The notes: generated by a model not told the origin, from the sequence alone. Counted from the stretch's first letter, positions 54,646 to 63,793 are shown. The stretch: DNA of 64,000 bases from Chloroflexota bacterium (GCA_027624075.1 JAQBUH010000001.1:62001-126000); one strand, 5' to 3'. Translations and numbers: made by a program.

Positions 54646-55546
54646 TCTTCCTCACTGAGTGGCCGCCGAACGCGTTGCGCATCGCCGCCAGCGCACGCCC
54701 GCCAAGAGGGTTGTCCTGTCGTGATCTGAAACGCATCTGCAACGCCAGCGTAATCACCGGCGCCGGCACCGCGAGTTCAACGGATGCGTCAACCGTCCAG
54801 CGTCCCTCGCCAGAGTCTTCCACATAAGAGGTCAGCCGCTCAAGGCCGGGATCGTCTGCGAACTCGTCCGCCGTGAGGTCAAGCAGCCACGACCGGATCA
54901 CCGATCCGTAGCGCCAGTTTTGCGCAATGGCGCCGAGGTCCAGCCCGAACTCTTCCTTTGCGGCCAGCAGCTCGAAACCTTCAGCGTAAGCCTGCATCAG
55001 GCCGTACTCGACGCCGTTGTGGACCATCTTGACGTAGTGGCCTGAGCCGGAAGGTCCCACGTACAGACCTCCATCGTTCTCCGCTGGCGCAAGCGTCTTG
55101 AAGATCGGCCGGTTTCGCTCGTACGCCGCCTTATCTCCGCCAATCGTCAGGCAATAGCCATTGTCCAGTCCCCACACGCCTCCGCTGGTCCCGCAATCGA
55201 GATAGTCGATACCACGCTCGGCCAACATCTCCGACCGCCTGATCGACTCTTTGTAGTTCGAGTTGCCGCCGTCGATCACCGTGTCACCGCGGTCGAGAAG
55301 CTCTGCGAGTTGTGTGACAGTCTCTTCCGTGATCTTTCCAGCCGGGACCATCACCCACACGGTGCGAGGCGCAGACAGCTTCCCTCTCAGGTCATCCAGC
55401 GACCGTGTTCCCGTCGCTCCTTGATTCTCGAGTTCTACCACGGCATCGGGATTGGGATCGAACACCGTGACGTGATGACCGCCACGCAGGAGGCGTCTGG
55501 CCATGTTGCCGCCCATGCGGCCCAGTCCAACCATACCGACTTGCAT
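54635..55546 (-). CDS. gnd: 6-phosphogluconate dehydrogenase, decarboxylating, short form
   Basis: 303 residues, the short NAD-type (GndA/YqeC-like) enzyme rather than the roughly 470-residue form. The nucleotide site is VGMVGLGRMGGNMARRLL; DGGNSNYKESIRR near residue 92 and the catalytic GTSGGVWGLDNGYCLTIGG and GSGHYVKMVHNGVEYGLMQA follow. The product is ribulose 5-phosphate. Operon with zwf downstream. Confidence 0.94.
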   Translation of the reverse strand: MQVGMVGLGRMGGNMARRLLRGGHHVTVFDPNPDAVVELENQGATGTRSLDDLRGKLSAPRTVWVMVPAGKITEETVTQLAELLDRGDTVIDGGNSNYKESIRRSEMLAERGIDYLDCGTSGGVWGLDNGYCLTIGGDKAAYERNRPIFKTLAPAENDGGLYVGPSGSGHYVKMVHNGVEYGLMQAYAEGFELLAAKEEFGLDLGAIAQNWRYGSVIRSWLLDLTADEFADDPGLERLTSYVEDSGEGRWTVDASVELAVPAPVITLALQMRFRSRQDNPLGGRALAAMRNAFGGHSVRKSDG

Positions 55547-55698
55547 GCTGCGTTCTCCTGTTGGCGCCCAGGGCCCTGCGAACCGGTTGACAGCGCATTA
55601 GATGCGCGACGGACAGCGAGGCGCGTCTGCCAGCGCATGCTACGGTCAATTCACCGGTGTTGCCTGCCAGACGTTGCGGTCTATGGAGATTAACAGTC

Positions 55699-56433
55699 TC
55701 AGCTTGAGATGCGGCGCGCAACGGCGTCGATCAGGTCCGCCGGGTCCCGTACGATCCAGTTGACGTCGAGTTCCGGGTCGGCACTCAGAGCTTCTGCTGA
55801 AAACGGCGTTGCGACGCAAAGCCAGCGGGCGCCAGAGTTGGCTGCGGCCCGTGTCCCCCGGGGCGAGTCCTCGATGATTAGCGTCTCTTCGGGCTTAACG
55901 CGTAGCCGCTGCATCGCGACTATGAACGCATCCGGCGCCGGCTTCGGGTTGGCGACATGGTCGACGCCAACAACTGTCCGTACCACGCCGGTGAGTCCTA
56001 TCGCCGCCAGAACACGCTTCGCCTCGTCCGAATATGACATCGTGGCAACCGCGACCGGAACACCTTCGCTGTGCGCCAGGTGAGCGAGTGCCACGTTGTG
56101 CGGGTAGGCCAGCGCAGACAGCTTCGCGGCAGTTCCGTAACTTTCCCTGTAAACCGCCATCCGTCGCCTGTGCAACGCCTGGCGCGGCTCCTCGCCAGGG
56201 TCCGTCACAAGGCGGGGAAGAAGGTCGAAGCGATGAATCATGGCGTCGCACGCGGCAAGGTCAGTCGCGCCGACAATTGACTTGTATAGCTCAATGGCGG
56301 CCGGCTCCGGCGATCCGCGTCCGGTCATGTGGCCGATCAACTCAGCGTACGCCTCTGCCTTGAGATGCTCGGTCTCAACCAGGGTGCCGTCAAGATCGAA
56401 GATGAGAGCCCGGATCTTGCCGGATTCAAACAT
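55699..56433 (-). CDS. HAD-family phosphatase or phosphoglucomutase-like hydrolase
   Basis: 244 residues. Motif I is FDLDGTLVETEH near residue 12, giving the nucleophile and acid/base Asp pair. A helical cap follows. Motif II is VAVATMSYS, and motif III to IV is NPKPAPDAFIVAM with LIIEDSPRGTRAAANSG. It resembles the beta-phosphoglucomutase/sugar-phosphatase group. Upstream on the same strand is a hydroxypyruvate isomerase-like gene, 27 bp away. Confidence 0.85.
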   Translation of the reverse strand: MFESGKIRALIFDLDGTLVETEHLKAEAYAELIGHMTGRGSPEPAAIELYKSIVGATDLAACDAMIHRFDLLPRLVTDPGEEPRQALHRRRMAVYRESYGTAAKLSALAYPHNVALAHLAHSEGVPVAVATMSYSDEAKRVLAAIGLTGVVRTVVGVDHVANPKPAPDAFIVAMQRLRVKPEETLIIEDSPRGTRAAANSGARWLCVATPFSAEALSADPELDVNWIVRDPADLIDAVARRISS

Positions 56434-56460
56434 CAGGCTGACCGTTGCGGCTGGCGCTGG

Positions 56461-57240
56461 CTACTTCAACCACCTGTTTGCCCAGTCCAGGCCCGCCAGT
56501 GTCCCGTCCATGGGCGCGTACTCGCATCCGACCCAGCCGCGGTAGCCGATCTCGTCCAGGTATGGCAGGAGGAAGTTGTAGTTGATCTCACCGGTTCCAG
56601 GCTCGTGCCGGCCAGGTGTGTCTGCGATCTGAATATGAGCGATCAGGTCGAGGTTCTCCCGCACGGTAGGCGCAAGATCCCCTTCCATGATCTGCATGTG
56701 GTAGAAGTCGTACTGGATGAACAGGTTGGCGTGCCCGGCCTCAGCGATCAGCCCGCGAGTCTGTGCGGTCGTGTGGATCAGGAAGCCTGGCTGATCGCGC
56801 GTGTTGATCGCCTCGATGAGCGCCTTCACTCCAACGCTTTCGAGTTGAGCGGCGGCATAGCGGAGGTTTGCGACCAGGGTCGCCCGCGCCTCTTCGGCAG
56901 TCACGTTTTCGGGAAGCGGTCCGACGCCTACGTTTACGCCTATGCAGCCCAGCGCTCTGGCGTATTCGACTCCCTGTGCGACGCGTTCCTTGTAAAGGTC
57001 CGTCCTGTCAGGGCGCAGGGGAATGTTGCCCAGTCCTGTGTCAGGGTCAGACATCGGCATGTTGATGATGATGTGCCGCAGCCCGTTGCGCTCAAGGCGT
57101 TCGACTATCTGCTCGGCCGGTATCGAGTAAGGGCTCTGTAGCTCAACGCCCTTGAACCCTGCTTTTGCAGCCGCTTCGTACCTGTCGAGCACGTCGAACT
57201 CGTTGAACATGAACTGCAGGTTGGCTTCTAGTCTTGGCAT
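56461..57240 (-). CDS. Hydroxypyruvate isomerase-like TIM-barrel protein, copy 1
   Basis: 259 residues of the xylose isomerase-like TIM-barrel (Hyi/AP-endonuclease 2) superfamily. It begins MPRLEANLQFMFNEFDVLDR, typical of Hyi. Metal-ligand stretches are ALIEAINTRDQPGFL, IQYDFYHMQIMEGDL and IQIADTPGRHEPGTGEINYN, ending VGCEYAP. It probably interconverts hydroxypyruvate and tartronate semialdehyde or a related sugar acid. A paralogue lies 340 bp upstream. Confidence 0.85.
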   Translation of the reverse strand: MPRLEANLQFMFNEFDVLDRYEAAAKAGFKGVELQSPYSIPAEQIVERLERNGLRHIIINMPMSDPDTGLGNIPLRPDRTDLYKERVAQGVEYARALGCIGVNVGVGPLPENVTAEEARATLVANLRYAAAQLESVGVKALIEAINTRDQPGFLIHTTAQTRGLIAEAGHANLFIQYDFYHMQIMEGDLAPTVRENLDLIAHIQIADTPGRHEPGTGEINYNFLLPYLDEIGYRGWVGCEYAPMDGTLAGLDWANRWLK

Positions 57241-57320
57241 TCTGGGGTGCTGTAATTCGCCTCATGTCCGCGCGTGGGACTCTTGAGAGGCTGGATTACG
57301 AGGCGCGTGCGAAGGGCAGG

Positions 57321-57401
57321 TCACGCGTCGATCTGGGAGATGGCGACGAGCACCAGCACGATAGAGATGACGAACGAGAGAATCACCGCTGCGGTGACCA
57401 T
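57321..57401 (-). CDS. 26-residue single-helix membrane peptide
   Basis: From ATG 57401 the peptide is almost one hydrophobic helix (VTAAVILSFVISIVLVLVAI) with a short polar end. A strong Shine-Dalgarno, AAGGAG, is placed 6 bp upstream. It lies between the two Hyi-like genes on their strand. The strong RBS and the helix support it; there is no homologue I recognise. The remaining 57402-57580 stretch shows nothing. Confidence 0.45.
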   Translation of the reverse strand: MVTAAVILSFVISIVLVLVAISQIDA

Positions 57402-57580
57402 CTGTTGCTCCTTGAAACCATTTGGAAAACGCTGATTATTTGTACTGCGCGTGAAGAGTCTGCTGTGCGCTTCGCTCTTCGGGGGGCCTGACAACCTCGA
57501 AAGGATACCCTGCCGCCGCGTCAGATGCGACATATTGCGTGATGATGTGCCAGAGCCGCTGTTGAGGCGTATGGCCCGTC

Positions 57581-58366
57581 TCACGGAGAGACGTAGTCCT
57601 TTGCCCAGCTGAGGCCTGATACGGTGTCACCTGCCGGCCTGTACTCGCATCCAACCCAGCCATCGTAGCCTGACTCATCTATGTGCCGTAGCAGATTGAC
57701 GTAGTTGATCTCACCGGTCCCCGGCTCGTGCCGTCCCGGATTGTCCGCAATCTGGAAATGGCCGATCATCTCCCGGTTTGCGTCGATAGTCCGGGTCAGA
57801 TCGCCCTCCATGATCTGCATGTGGTAGACGTCATACTGTAGCTTCAGGTTCGGTGGAGACCCGGCGGCGGAGATCACCGAGAGGGCGTGGTTCGTCCGGA
57901 AGAGGAAGAACCCTGGAGTGTCCACGGTGTTGAGCGGCTCCAGTAACACGGTAATGCCGTGTGGCGCCGCCTCACTGGCGGCGAACTTGACGTTCTCTAT
58001 CAGCGTCTCCTGCATTTCGCTCGCCGCCGTGCCCTGCGGGGCGAGGCCGGCAAGCACGGTCAATCGCTTGCAATTGAGAGACTTTGCGTACTCCAGCGCC
58101 TGTCCCACACCATCCTGGAACTCGCTCTTGCGGTCTGGTTGAATGGCGATTCCGCGTTCACCCGCCGCAAAATCACCGGCCGGGAAGTCGAACAGGACCT
58201 GCTGAAGATCGTGCCTGTCGAGTTGCTCGCCGATCTCGTCTGCGGGGAACTCGTAAGGAAAGAGGTACTCGACTCCCTTAAACCCGGCCTTAGCGGCGAT
58301 TCCGAACCGGTCCATGAACCCCACTTCGTTGAACATCATCGACAGATTTGCTGCGAGTTTTGGCAT
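57581..58366 (-). CDS. Hydroxypyruvate isomerase-like TIM-barrel protein, copy 2
   Basis: 261 residues, a paralogue of the protein at 56461: MPKLAANLSMMFNEVGFMDR, GVEYLFPYEFPADEI, LLEPLNTVDTPGFFLF, LQYDVYHMQIMEGDL, IADNPGRHEPGTGEINYVN and VGCEYRP. The conserved Glu, Asp, His and Glu of the metal site appear present. Sequence is clearly diverged from copy 1 over most of the length, so this is an old duplication, possibly with different substrates. Confidence 0.85.
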   Translation of the reverse strand: MPKLAANLSMMFNEVGFMDRFGIAAKAGFKGVEYLFPYEFPADEIGEQLDRHDLQQVLFDFPAGDFAAGERGIAIQPDRKSEFQDGVGQALEYAKSLNCKRLTVLAGLAPQGTAASEMQETLIENVKFAASEAAPHGITVLLEPLNTVDTPGFFLFRTNHALSVISAAGSPPNLKLQYDVYHMQIMEGDLTRTIDANREMIGHFQIADNPGRHEPGTGEINYVNLLRHIDESGYDGWVGCEYRPAGDTVSGLSWAKDYVSP

Positions 58367-58503
58367 TGGTTGTCCTGGTCCTTCAAATAGTGCCCGGAGG
58401 CTCTGGAAACGACGGTGTGGCTACGTCTTGAAGGGTACCGAACCCCGAGCCGCAATCGCAGAGCATTATCGGCTGCGCATGCGGCAGTTGTTGGGCCGGT
58501 TAT

Positions 58504-59910
58504 CTATTGTGACAGAACAGACGGCCGGGTCCGGCCGAACTGCGTCGCAGACTCGAACGCCTTTGCCATCTGCAACACGGAGAAATCCTGTCTGTACCCT
58601 CCGACGATCTGGAGTCCCACGGGCAGGCCTTCATCTGTGAACCCGGCGGGCGCCGAGATCGCCGGATGGTCGGTGACCGTGATGGCGTAGCAGGTTGCCA
58701 TCCACTGGATGTAGTTGTCGAGCTTCCTGCCGTTGACCTCGGTCACGTACTCCTGCTCAATCGGGAACGGCGGGACGCTGGTAACCGGGCAGAGAAGGAA
58801 ATCGTACTTTCCGAAGAACTCGGCAACCCGTCCGTGGAGTTGCGTCCGTTTGATCTCAGCGTCCGCCAGGTCCATCGCCGTAAGCGCCAATCCCTGCTCA
58901 ATGTTCCATACAACGGTTTGCTTCAGCTTCTCAGGATGCTCTTCGAGGTGCCTCCTGTAGTCCGAGGCGAACTTATAGGCCCGGAAGACGTGAAAAATCT
59001 CGTCAGCGTCGCTCAGGTCAGGACTTGCCTCTTCCACAATGCAGCCGAGGTCCGTGAACACCTCTCTCTGCTTCTCGAGAGCCCTGGTTATCTGCACATC
59101 GACCGGATAACCACCGAGGTCCGGGCTCCATGCCACGCGGACGCCTTTGAAAGACCGGTTGAGATCAGCGGCGAACGTCTTCCCCGGCTCTGGGAGACAG
59201 CCCGGCACACGAGCGTCAGGCCCTGCGAGCACAGAGAGTTGCAGCGCCACGTCATCGACTGTCCGCCCCATTGGGCCTTGAACTGAAAACGAGTTGTACC
59301 CAAGCGAGTTTGGATAGGACGGCACGCGGCCGATGGAGGTCCGGAACCCAACGATGTTGCACCAGGCGGCCGGGTTGCGGAGCGAGCCGCCGAGGTCGGA
59401 CCCCGTCGCCAGCGGAACCATGCCGCACGCAAGTGCCACTGCCGAGCCGCCACTGCTGCCCCCACACGTCTTCGTGACGTCATACGGGTTCAGGGTTGGT
59501 CCGAACACAGGATTGAACGTCTGGGAGCCTGCCCCGAACTCCGGTGTGTTCGTCTTACCGATAACAACCGCGCCCGCCTTCTTGAGCCTCTCAACTGGCA
59601 AAGAGTCGTAGTCCGGGACCCAGTTCTCAAATATCGGCGATCCGAACGTGGTGCGTATGCCCATGGTCGGAGAGAGGTCCTTGATCCCAACGGGAACGCC
59701 GTGGAGCGGTCCGGAGACAGGGCCGTCGTCGAGTTTTCGAGCCGTCTCCATCGCCTGGTCTGCGGCGAGTGTGCAGATTGCGTTCACGCTAGGGTTGACC
59801 CGCTCGATCTGCTCGAGGTGGGCCTTCAATACTTCGACAGCCGAAATATCCCGGCTCTGCAGCCTGGCGGCAAGGTTTGTGGCGTCTTCAAAGATCGGAT
59901 CAACAGGCAT
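58504..59910 (-). CDS. Amidase signature family protein
   Basis: 468 residues from ATG 59910 (the frame continues to 59994 without similarity). The catalytic Lys is in GVPVGIKDLSPT near residue 76; the Gly/Ser-rich signature with cis-Ser and nucleophile Ser is CGGSSGGSAVALACG to GSDLGGSLRNPA near 150-180. LAGPDARVPGCLPEPG and the C-terminal PAISAPAGFTDEGLPVGLQI fit non-GatA amidases. The substrate is unknown; GatA is unlikely without gatB and gatC nearby. Confidence 0.88.
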   Translation of the reverse strand: MPVDPIFEDATNLAARLQSRDISAVEVLKAHLEQIERVNPSVNAICTLAADQAMETARKLDDGPVSGPLHGVPVGIKDLSPTMGIRTTFGSPIFENWVPDYDSLPVERLKKAGAVVIGKTNTPEFGAGSQTFNPVFGPTLNPYDVTKTCGGSSGGSAVALACGMVPLATGSDLGGSLRNPAAWCNIVGFRTSIGRVPSYPNSLGYNSFSVQGPMGRTVDDVALQLSVLAGPDARVPGCLPEPGKTFAADLNRSFKGVRVAWSPDLGGYPVDVQITRALEKQREVFTDLGCIVEEASPDLSDADEIFHVFRAYKFASDYRRHLEEHPEKLKQTVVWNIEQGLALTAMDLADAEIKRTQLHGRVAEFFGKYDFLLCPVTSVPPFPIEQEYVTEVNGRKLDNYIQWMATCYAITVTDHPAISAPAGFTDEGLPVGLQIVGGYRQDFSVLQMAKAFESATQFGRTRPSVLSQ

Positions 59911-60130
59911 GGAGTGCTCCGCGTCTGGTAGGCCGTTAGTGTGGAAGATGTTTGCGGACCGGCCGTGGAAGATTAGCAGCCAATCTTGACGCACACCTTG
60001 AGTGGCTCATCGTAGGACCTTTATCCCATGTTGATGAACTCACATCGAACAGACGGAAAGCAAACGACGTGCGAAATATGGATGCAGAAAGCCGTGCCTA
60101 ACCAACCGGTGAGCACACCCTGGAGCAATC

Positions 60131-60727
60131 ATGAACAGACGACGTATAGTCAGGCGTAAGAGCCGAAACACCACCGCATCGCCCATGCAGCAAAGCTTTG
60201 CGGTCCCGATGACTCCTGAATCGCTCGGTCTGAAGCCCGACGCAGAGTGCAAGATCCTCATCGTCGGGGGCTCTAAATACTGCTCCTTCACAATCGCGAG
60301 GTTGGGCCGACTGGGTATCTCGGACAATATCGGCATCACCGCCTCCGTAAATCACGCGATCTGGGCCGTGAAGAACCTTTCGCCCCGTATTGTAATTGCG
60401 AGCATCGACCACGAGACACGCTCAGGTGGTATCGACATGATGCGCAAGTTGGAGGCGCTGAGTCCCGGGATCTCCGTAATAATTACCTCGTCAGCCCTGG
60501 ACGTTAACCTGGAACAGCGGGCGGTGCGTGATTTCGCATGGGGGATGAGTGACACATGGTCATTCGTGACCCGTAGGAAGACTGACAACGGCGACCCGCT
60601 TGGGATCGCTGTAGTCACGGCGGAACAGGGCGTCGGATGGATCGACTATCCGGTCCGCAAGCAGATTGAGCAGTGGCGGGTAGCTGCTATCGCACCCCAG
60701 AAGCAGGTGGTGGCCGTTGCAGCCTGA
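60131..60727 (+). CDS. Degenerate receiver-domain protein
   Basis: 198 residues. After a basic, Ser/Thr-containing N-terminus of about 40 residues, a receiver-like fold is seen: KILIVGGSKYCSFTIARLG, ITASVNHAIWAVKNLSPRIV and SGGIDMMRKLEALSPGISVI. The first acidic pair is replaced by Gly-Gly, and the expected phospho-Asp position appears to be Ser in IVIASIDHE. The last 80 residues match no domain I recognise. Possibly a phosphorylation-independent signalling protein. Confidence 0.5.
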   Translation: MNRRRIVRRKSRNTTASPMQQSFAVPMTPESLGLKPDAECKILIVGGSKYCSFTIARLGRLGISDNIGITASVNHAIWAVKNLSPRIVIASIDHETRSGGIDMMRKLEALSPGISVIITSSALDVNLEQRAVRDFAWGMSDTWSFVTRRKTDNGDPLGIAVVTAEQGVGWIDYPVRKQIEQWRVAAIAPQKQVVAVAA

Positions 60728-60789
60728 AAAGATGCGGTGCAAGGCACAGATGGTCCGGCCGTGCGGGCTCGGCAACGGTCCACTGACGG

Positions 60790-61590
60790 TCAGTAGTGGA
60801 TCGATCGACCAACTCCTCCTCCGGCTGCGATTGCATCCCCTGATATTGCAACAGCCAGCGGTGAAGCCAGGAAGGCGACGATATTCGCGATGTCGGACGC
60901 ACTGATGATGCGTCTCACAGAGTTCCCAAGCGCCATTTGAGACTCGACCTCCTGTTCGGACCGGCCTTCCCGCGCCGCACGGGCGCTGATCACCCCTGCA
61001 GTGGCTTCGGTCCGGGTAAGCCCCGGATGGACCACCGTGACGTTGATGCCGCTCGGTCCCAGCTCATCAGCCAGGTTCTTCGTCATCGCAGCGACCGCCA
61101 CGTTACGCATGCTGCCGATGAGCGAGCCTGAATTCCTGGCCGCCATCCCGGATATGTTGATGATCCTGCCCCAACCGTTCGCAGACATGAGCGGCGCCAC
61201 TTCCCTGGCACATCTCAGGTAACCCATCACCTTCACGTTCATATCCTCAATGAACGCCGCGTCCGTGATCTCGCTAAGGGTCGGGACAGCCCCCTGTCCG
61301 CCCGGCCGCGCGGCGTTGTTCACCAGGATGTCGATTCCACCGAGCGCCTTAGCCGCCGTCTGGACGAACTCTTTGACCGAGGCGTCGTCGCCTGTGTCAC
61401 CGGTGAGAGGGATGACTTTGCGCCCGGTCTTCGACGCCACCTCCCTGGCTGTTTGCTCGAGCGGCCCGGCACTGCGCGCAACCAGCGCCAGGTCGACGCC
61501 TTCCGCCGCCAGCGCGAACGCTATGGCCTTTCCAATGCCCCTGCTGCCGCCCGTGACAATCGCTCTCTTACCTGTCAGTTGAAGGTCCAA
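60790..61590 (-). CDS. Short-chain dehydrogenase-like protein without the YxxxK motif
   Basis: 266 residues. The SDR cofactor site is intact (VTGGSRGIGKAIAFALAAEG), as are NNAARPG and the INISGMAARN strand. Where YxxxK should follow, the sequence is LIGSMRNVAVAAMTKNLADE, with Gly and Asn in place of Tyr and Lys. The C-terminal part (VVHPGLTRTEA, ISGDAIAAGGG) is otherwise normal. It is either a variant SDR with another proton relay or a non-catalytic relative. A small unknown gene lies 22 bp upstream. Confidence 0.8.
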   Translation of the reverse strand: MDLQLTGKRAIVTGGSRGIGKAIAFALAAEGVDLALVARSAGPLEQTAREVASKTGRKVIPLTGDTGDDASVKEFVQTAAKALGGIDILVNNAARPGGQGAVPTLSEITDAAFIEDMNVKVMGYLRCAREVAPLMSANGWGRIINISGMAARNSGSLIGSMRNVAVAAMTKNLADELGPSGINVTVVHPGLTRTEATAGVISARAAREGRSEQEVESQMALGNSVRRIISASDIANIVAFLASPLAVAISGDAIAAGGGVGRSIHY

Positions 61591-61612
61591 GTCGTCCTCC
61601 CCCGATCAAACG

Positions 61613-61987
61613 CTACTCGGCTTGATTGCTCGCGGATCCGCCCCGCTGCATGTCGATAGCCTCCTCAACCAGGCTCGCCGCAAACTCGAAAGCGGCCTCA
61701 TTGCGGAAGTCGATCTGAGATATCGACAGCACCCGGTACAACAGCCCTGTCGATGCCAGCGTCGAGACCGATTCCCCCGCCGGCGGAATTGGAACGCCGA
61801 GAGCTTCCGCCATCGCCGCCGCCGCGTTCATTCCGCTGCGGTTGAGGTACACCCGCGTCAGCACCCGTCCCTGATGGCGCAGGACGACACCATCGGAGAC
61901 CTGCGCAAGCTCGACTCGCAGGTGAGCCCTGGGCCGTTCGAGCAGGGCGTAAGCGTACTCGAGAGCTTTCTTACGGCTGGTTGCCAA
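61613..61987 (-). CDS. Conserved-looking small protein of unknown function
   Basis: 124 residues, balanced composition, mixed alpha/beta appearance: EYAYALLERPRAHLRVELAQ, VVLRHQGRVLTRVYLNRSG and AAFEFAASLVEEAIDMQ. No signal peptide or membrane helix. It is upstream of the variant SDR by 22 bp and divergent from the SDR at 62136. I do not recognise the family. Confidence 0.55.
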   Translation of the reverse strand: MATSRKKALEYAYALLERPRAHLRVELAQVSDGVVLRHQGRVLTRVYLNRSGMNAAAAMAEALGVPIPPAGESVSTLASTGLLYRVLSISQIDFRNEAAFEFAASLVEEAIDMQRGGSASNQAE

Positions 61988-62135
61988 TCTATCCTCCGGC
62001 GGTCGGTCGGTGGGGACTGTGTTTATGGCTGGCGGCTGGCTGACGGCTGGTAGCGCAGTATAATCCGGCTGCCCCGGAGCCCGTGAGGCTCACAGCCAGC
62101 AGCCCAACAGTGTCCCAGACGCAGGAGAAGGTAGT

Positions 62136-62936
62136 TTGTTACTGAGTGAGAAGGTCGCCGTCGTGACTGGCGGAGCTACCGGTATCGGCAGGGCTATCGG
62201 CCTGAAGCTTGCGGAGCAGGGGGCCAGTATTCTCGTCTCGGATATTAACGAGGACGCCGCAGGCCGTACCGCTGATGAGATTGCCGCGCTTGGAGTGCAG
62301 GCTGCCGCACAGGTCACCAATGTGGTTGACAGCGGAGCGACGGATGCCATGGCGGCCAGGGCGGTCGAGCTGTTTGGACGGATTGACATCCTGATCAACA
62401 ATGCAGGCGTTGCGGGAGCGCCGGGGTGGTACACACGGTCCAGGTCTACCGAGGAAGACTGGCGTTTCACCTACGGTGTGAACGTGCTGGGCAGCGTAAA
62501 TGCCGCAAACTCGGTCATTCCGCACATGAAGAGCGCACGTTACGGAAAGATACTCAACCTTGCTTCGATAGCGGGCAGGGAGGGCCGGCCTTCCCTGCCA
62601 CACTACTCGGCCAGCAAGTCGGCGATCATCAACTACACGCAGGCTCTCGCAGGCGAACTCGCCGGGGACAACATCAACGTGAATGCTATCTGCCCCGGCT
62701 TACTCTGGACTCCGATGTGGGAGCAGGTCGGCGGACGATACGCCAGGAACGATCCTCAATATGAAGGGCTCGCGCCACGCGATGTATTCGAGAAGATGAT
62801 CGCCGCGAATATTCCTTTTGGCAGGGAGCAGACGCCGGAGGACATTGGCGACGCGGCGGTGTTCCTCTGTTCGGATGAGGCGAAGAACATCACCGGACAG
62901 GCGCTCAACGTCGATGGCGGATTCTTCATGCGCTGA
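62136..62936 (+). CDS. Short-chain dehydrogenase/reductase
   Basis: 266 residues from TTG 62136, with AGGAG about 8 bp upstream. It shows TGGATGIGRAIGLKLAEQG near residue 10, NNAGVAGAPGWY near residue 88 and the active-site YSASK near residue 157. The end VDGGFFMR is typical. Asp after strand two (VSDINED) suggests NAD preference. It is 41 bp from a close paralogue downstream, so a tandem pair. Confidence 0.88.
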   Translation: MLLSEKVAVVTGGATGIGRAIGLKLAEQGASILVSDINEDAAGRTADEIAALGVQAAAQVTNVVDSGATDAMAARAVELFGRIDILINNAGVAGAPGWYTRSRSTEEDWRFTYGVNVLGSVNAANSVIPHMKSARYGKILNLASIAGREGRPSLPHYSASKSAIINYTQALAGELAGDNINVNAICPGLLWTPMWEQVGGRYARNDPQYEGLAPRDVFEKMIAANIPFGREQTPEDIGDAAVFLCSDEAKNITGQALNVDGGFFMR

Positions 62937-62977
62937 ACAGCGCGCACTGGACCAAGCGTCGTCTGGCAGGGACAAGA

Positions 62978-63793
62978 ATGGCAAAAGAAAACGCGTACAT
63001 AGACCTCACAGGTAGAGTGGCGATTGTGACGGGCGGCGGAAACGGCATTGGCCGGGGCATTGCGCTGCGTCTGGGAAATGCAGGCGCTGACATTGCGATT
63101 GCCGATATCGACCACGCCGCCGCGGCCAGGGTCGCAGGTGAGGTGGCCGCGCTTGGCGTGCGAGCCGAGGCGATTGAGGTGGACGTGGCCGATCAGCCGT
63201 CAACAGACGCAATGGTAAAGGCGTCGCTGGGCAAATTCGGACGCGTCGACATCCTGGTTAACAACGCTGGGATCGGCGGCGCCCCGGGCTGGACAGGTCG
63301 GGGAGTGGGCTCAACCGCGGACTGGAACGCCGTGTTCGAGGTGAACGTGCTGGGAATCGTGCATGCGACGGACTCGGTGTCGGCGCACATGATGGAACGG
63401 CGATCAGGCAAGATCGTGAACATCGCGTCTGCCGCCGGGCGGCGCGGGTCACCTGGATTCGCCCACTACTCCGCGTCGAAGGCGTCTGCAATAAATGTCA
63501 CGCAGGCGTTTGCGTACCAGCTGGCGCCGTACGGCATCAACGTCAACTCCGTCTGTCCCGGCGTTCTCTGGACCAGTCTCTGGCAAGACATATCGAAGCG
63601 GCGGCTTGGGATGATCGGCGATTCGGAGACCACCGGCAGAAAGTACTTTGAAGACCGGCTGGTGAATGTGCCGTTAGGGCGGGAGCAGACGCCTGAGGAC
63701 ATCGGAAACGCAGTGGCATTCCTGTCTTCAGACCGTGCGGCGAGCATCACCGGACAGGCGCTGAACGTGGACGGCGGAGCGATGATGAACTGA
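62978..63793 (+). CDS. Short-chain dehydrogenase/reductase, paralogue of the upstream gene
   Basis: 271 residues. The motifs are VTGGGNGIGRGIALRLGNAG, NNAGIGGAPGW, YSASK and VNSVCPGVLWTSLW, ending LNVDGGAMMN. It shares the APGW and CPGxLWT stretches and the PLGREQTPEDIG segment with the SDR at 62136, showing recent common origin. Asp after strand two (IADIDHA) suggests NAD. Substrate unknown. Confidence 0.88.
   Translation: MAKENAYIDLTGRVAIVTGGGNGIGRGIALRLGNAGADIAIADIDHAAAARVAGEVAALGVRAEAIEVDVADQPSTDAMVKASLGKFGRVDILVNNAGIGGAPGWTGRGVGSTADWNAVFEVNVLGIVHATDSVSAHMMERRSGKIVNIASAAGRRGSPGFAHYSASKASAINVTQAFAYQLAPYGINVNSVCPGVLWTSLWQDISKRRLGMIGDSETTGRKYFEDRLVNVPLGREQTPEDIGNAVAFLSSDRAASITGQALNVDGGAMMN

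Noticed and set aside
57402-57584. Longer N-terminal version of the 26-residue membrane peptide
   Set aside because: The extra 61 residues are low-quality sequence without an RBS, whereas the internal ATG has a strong one.
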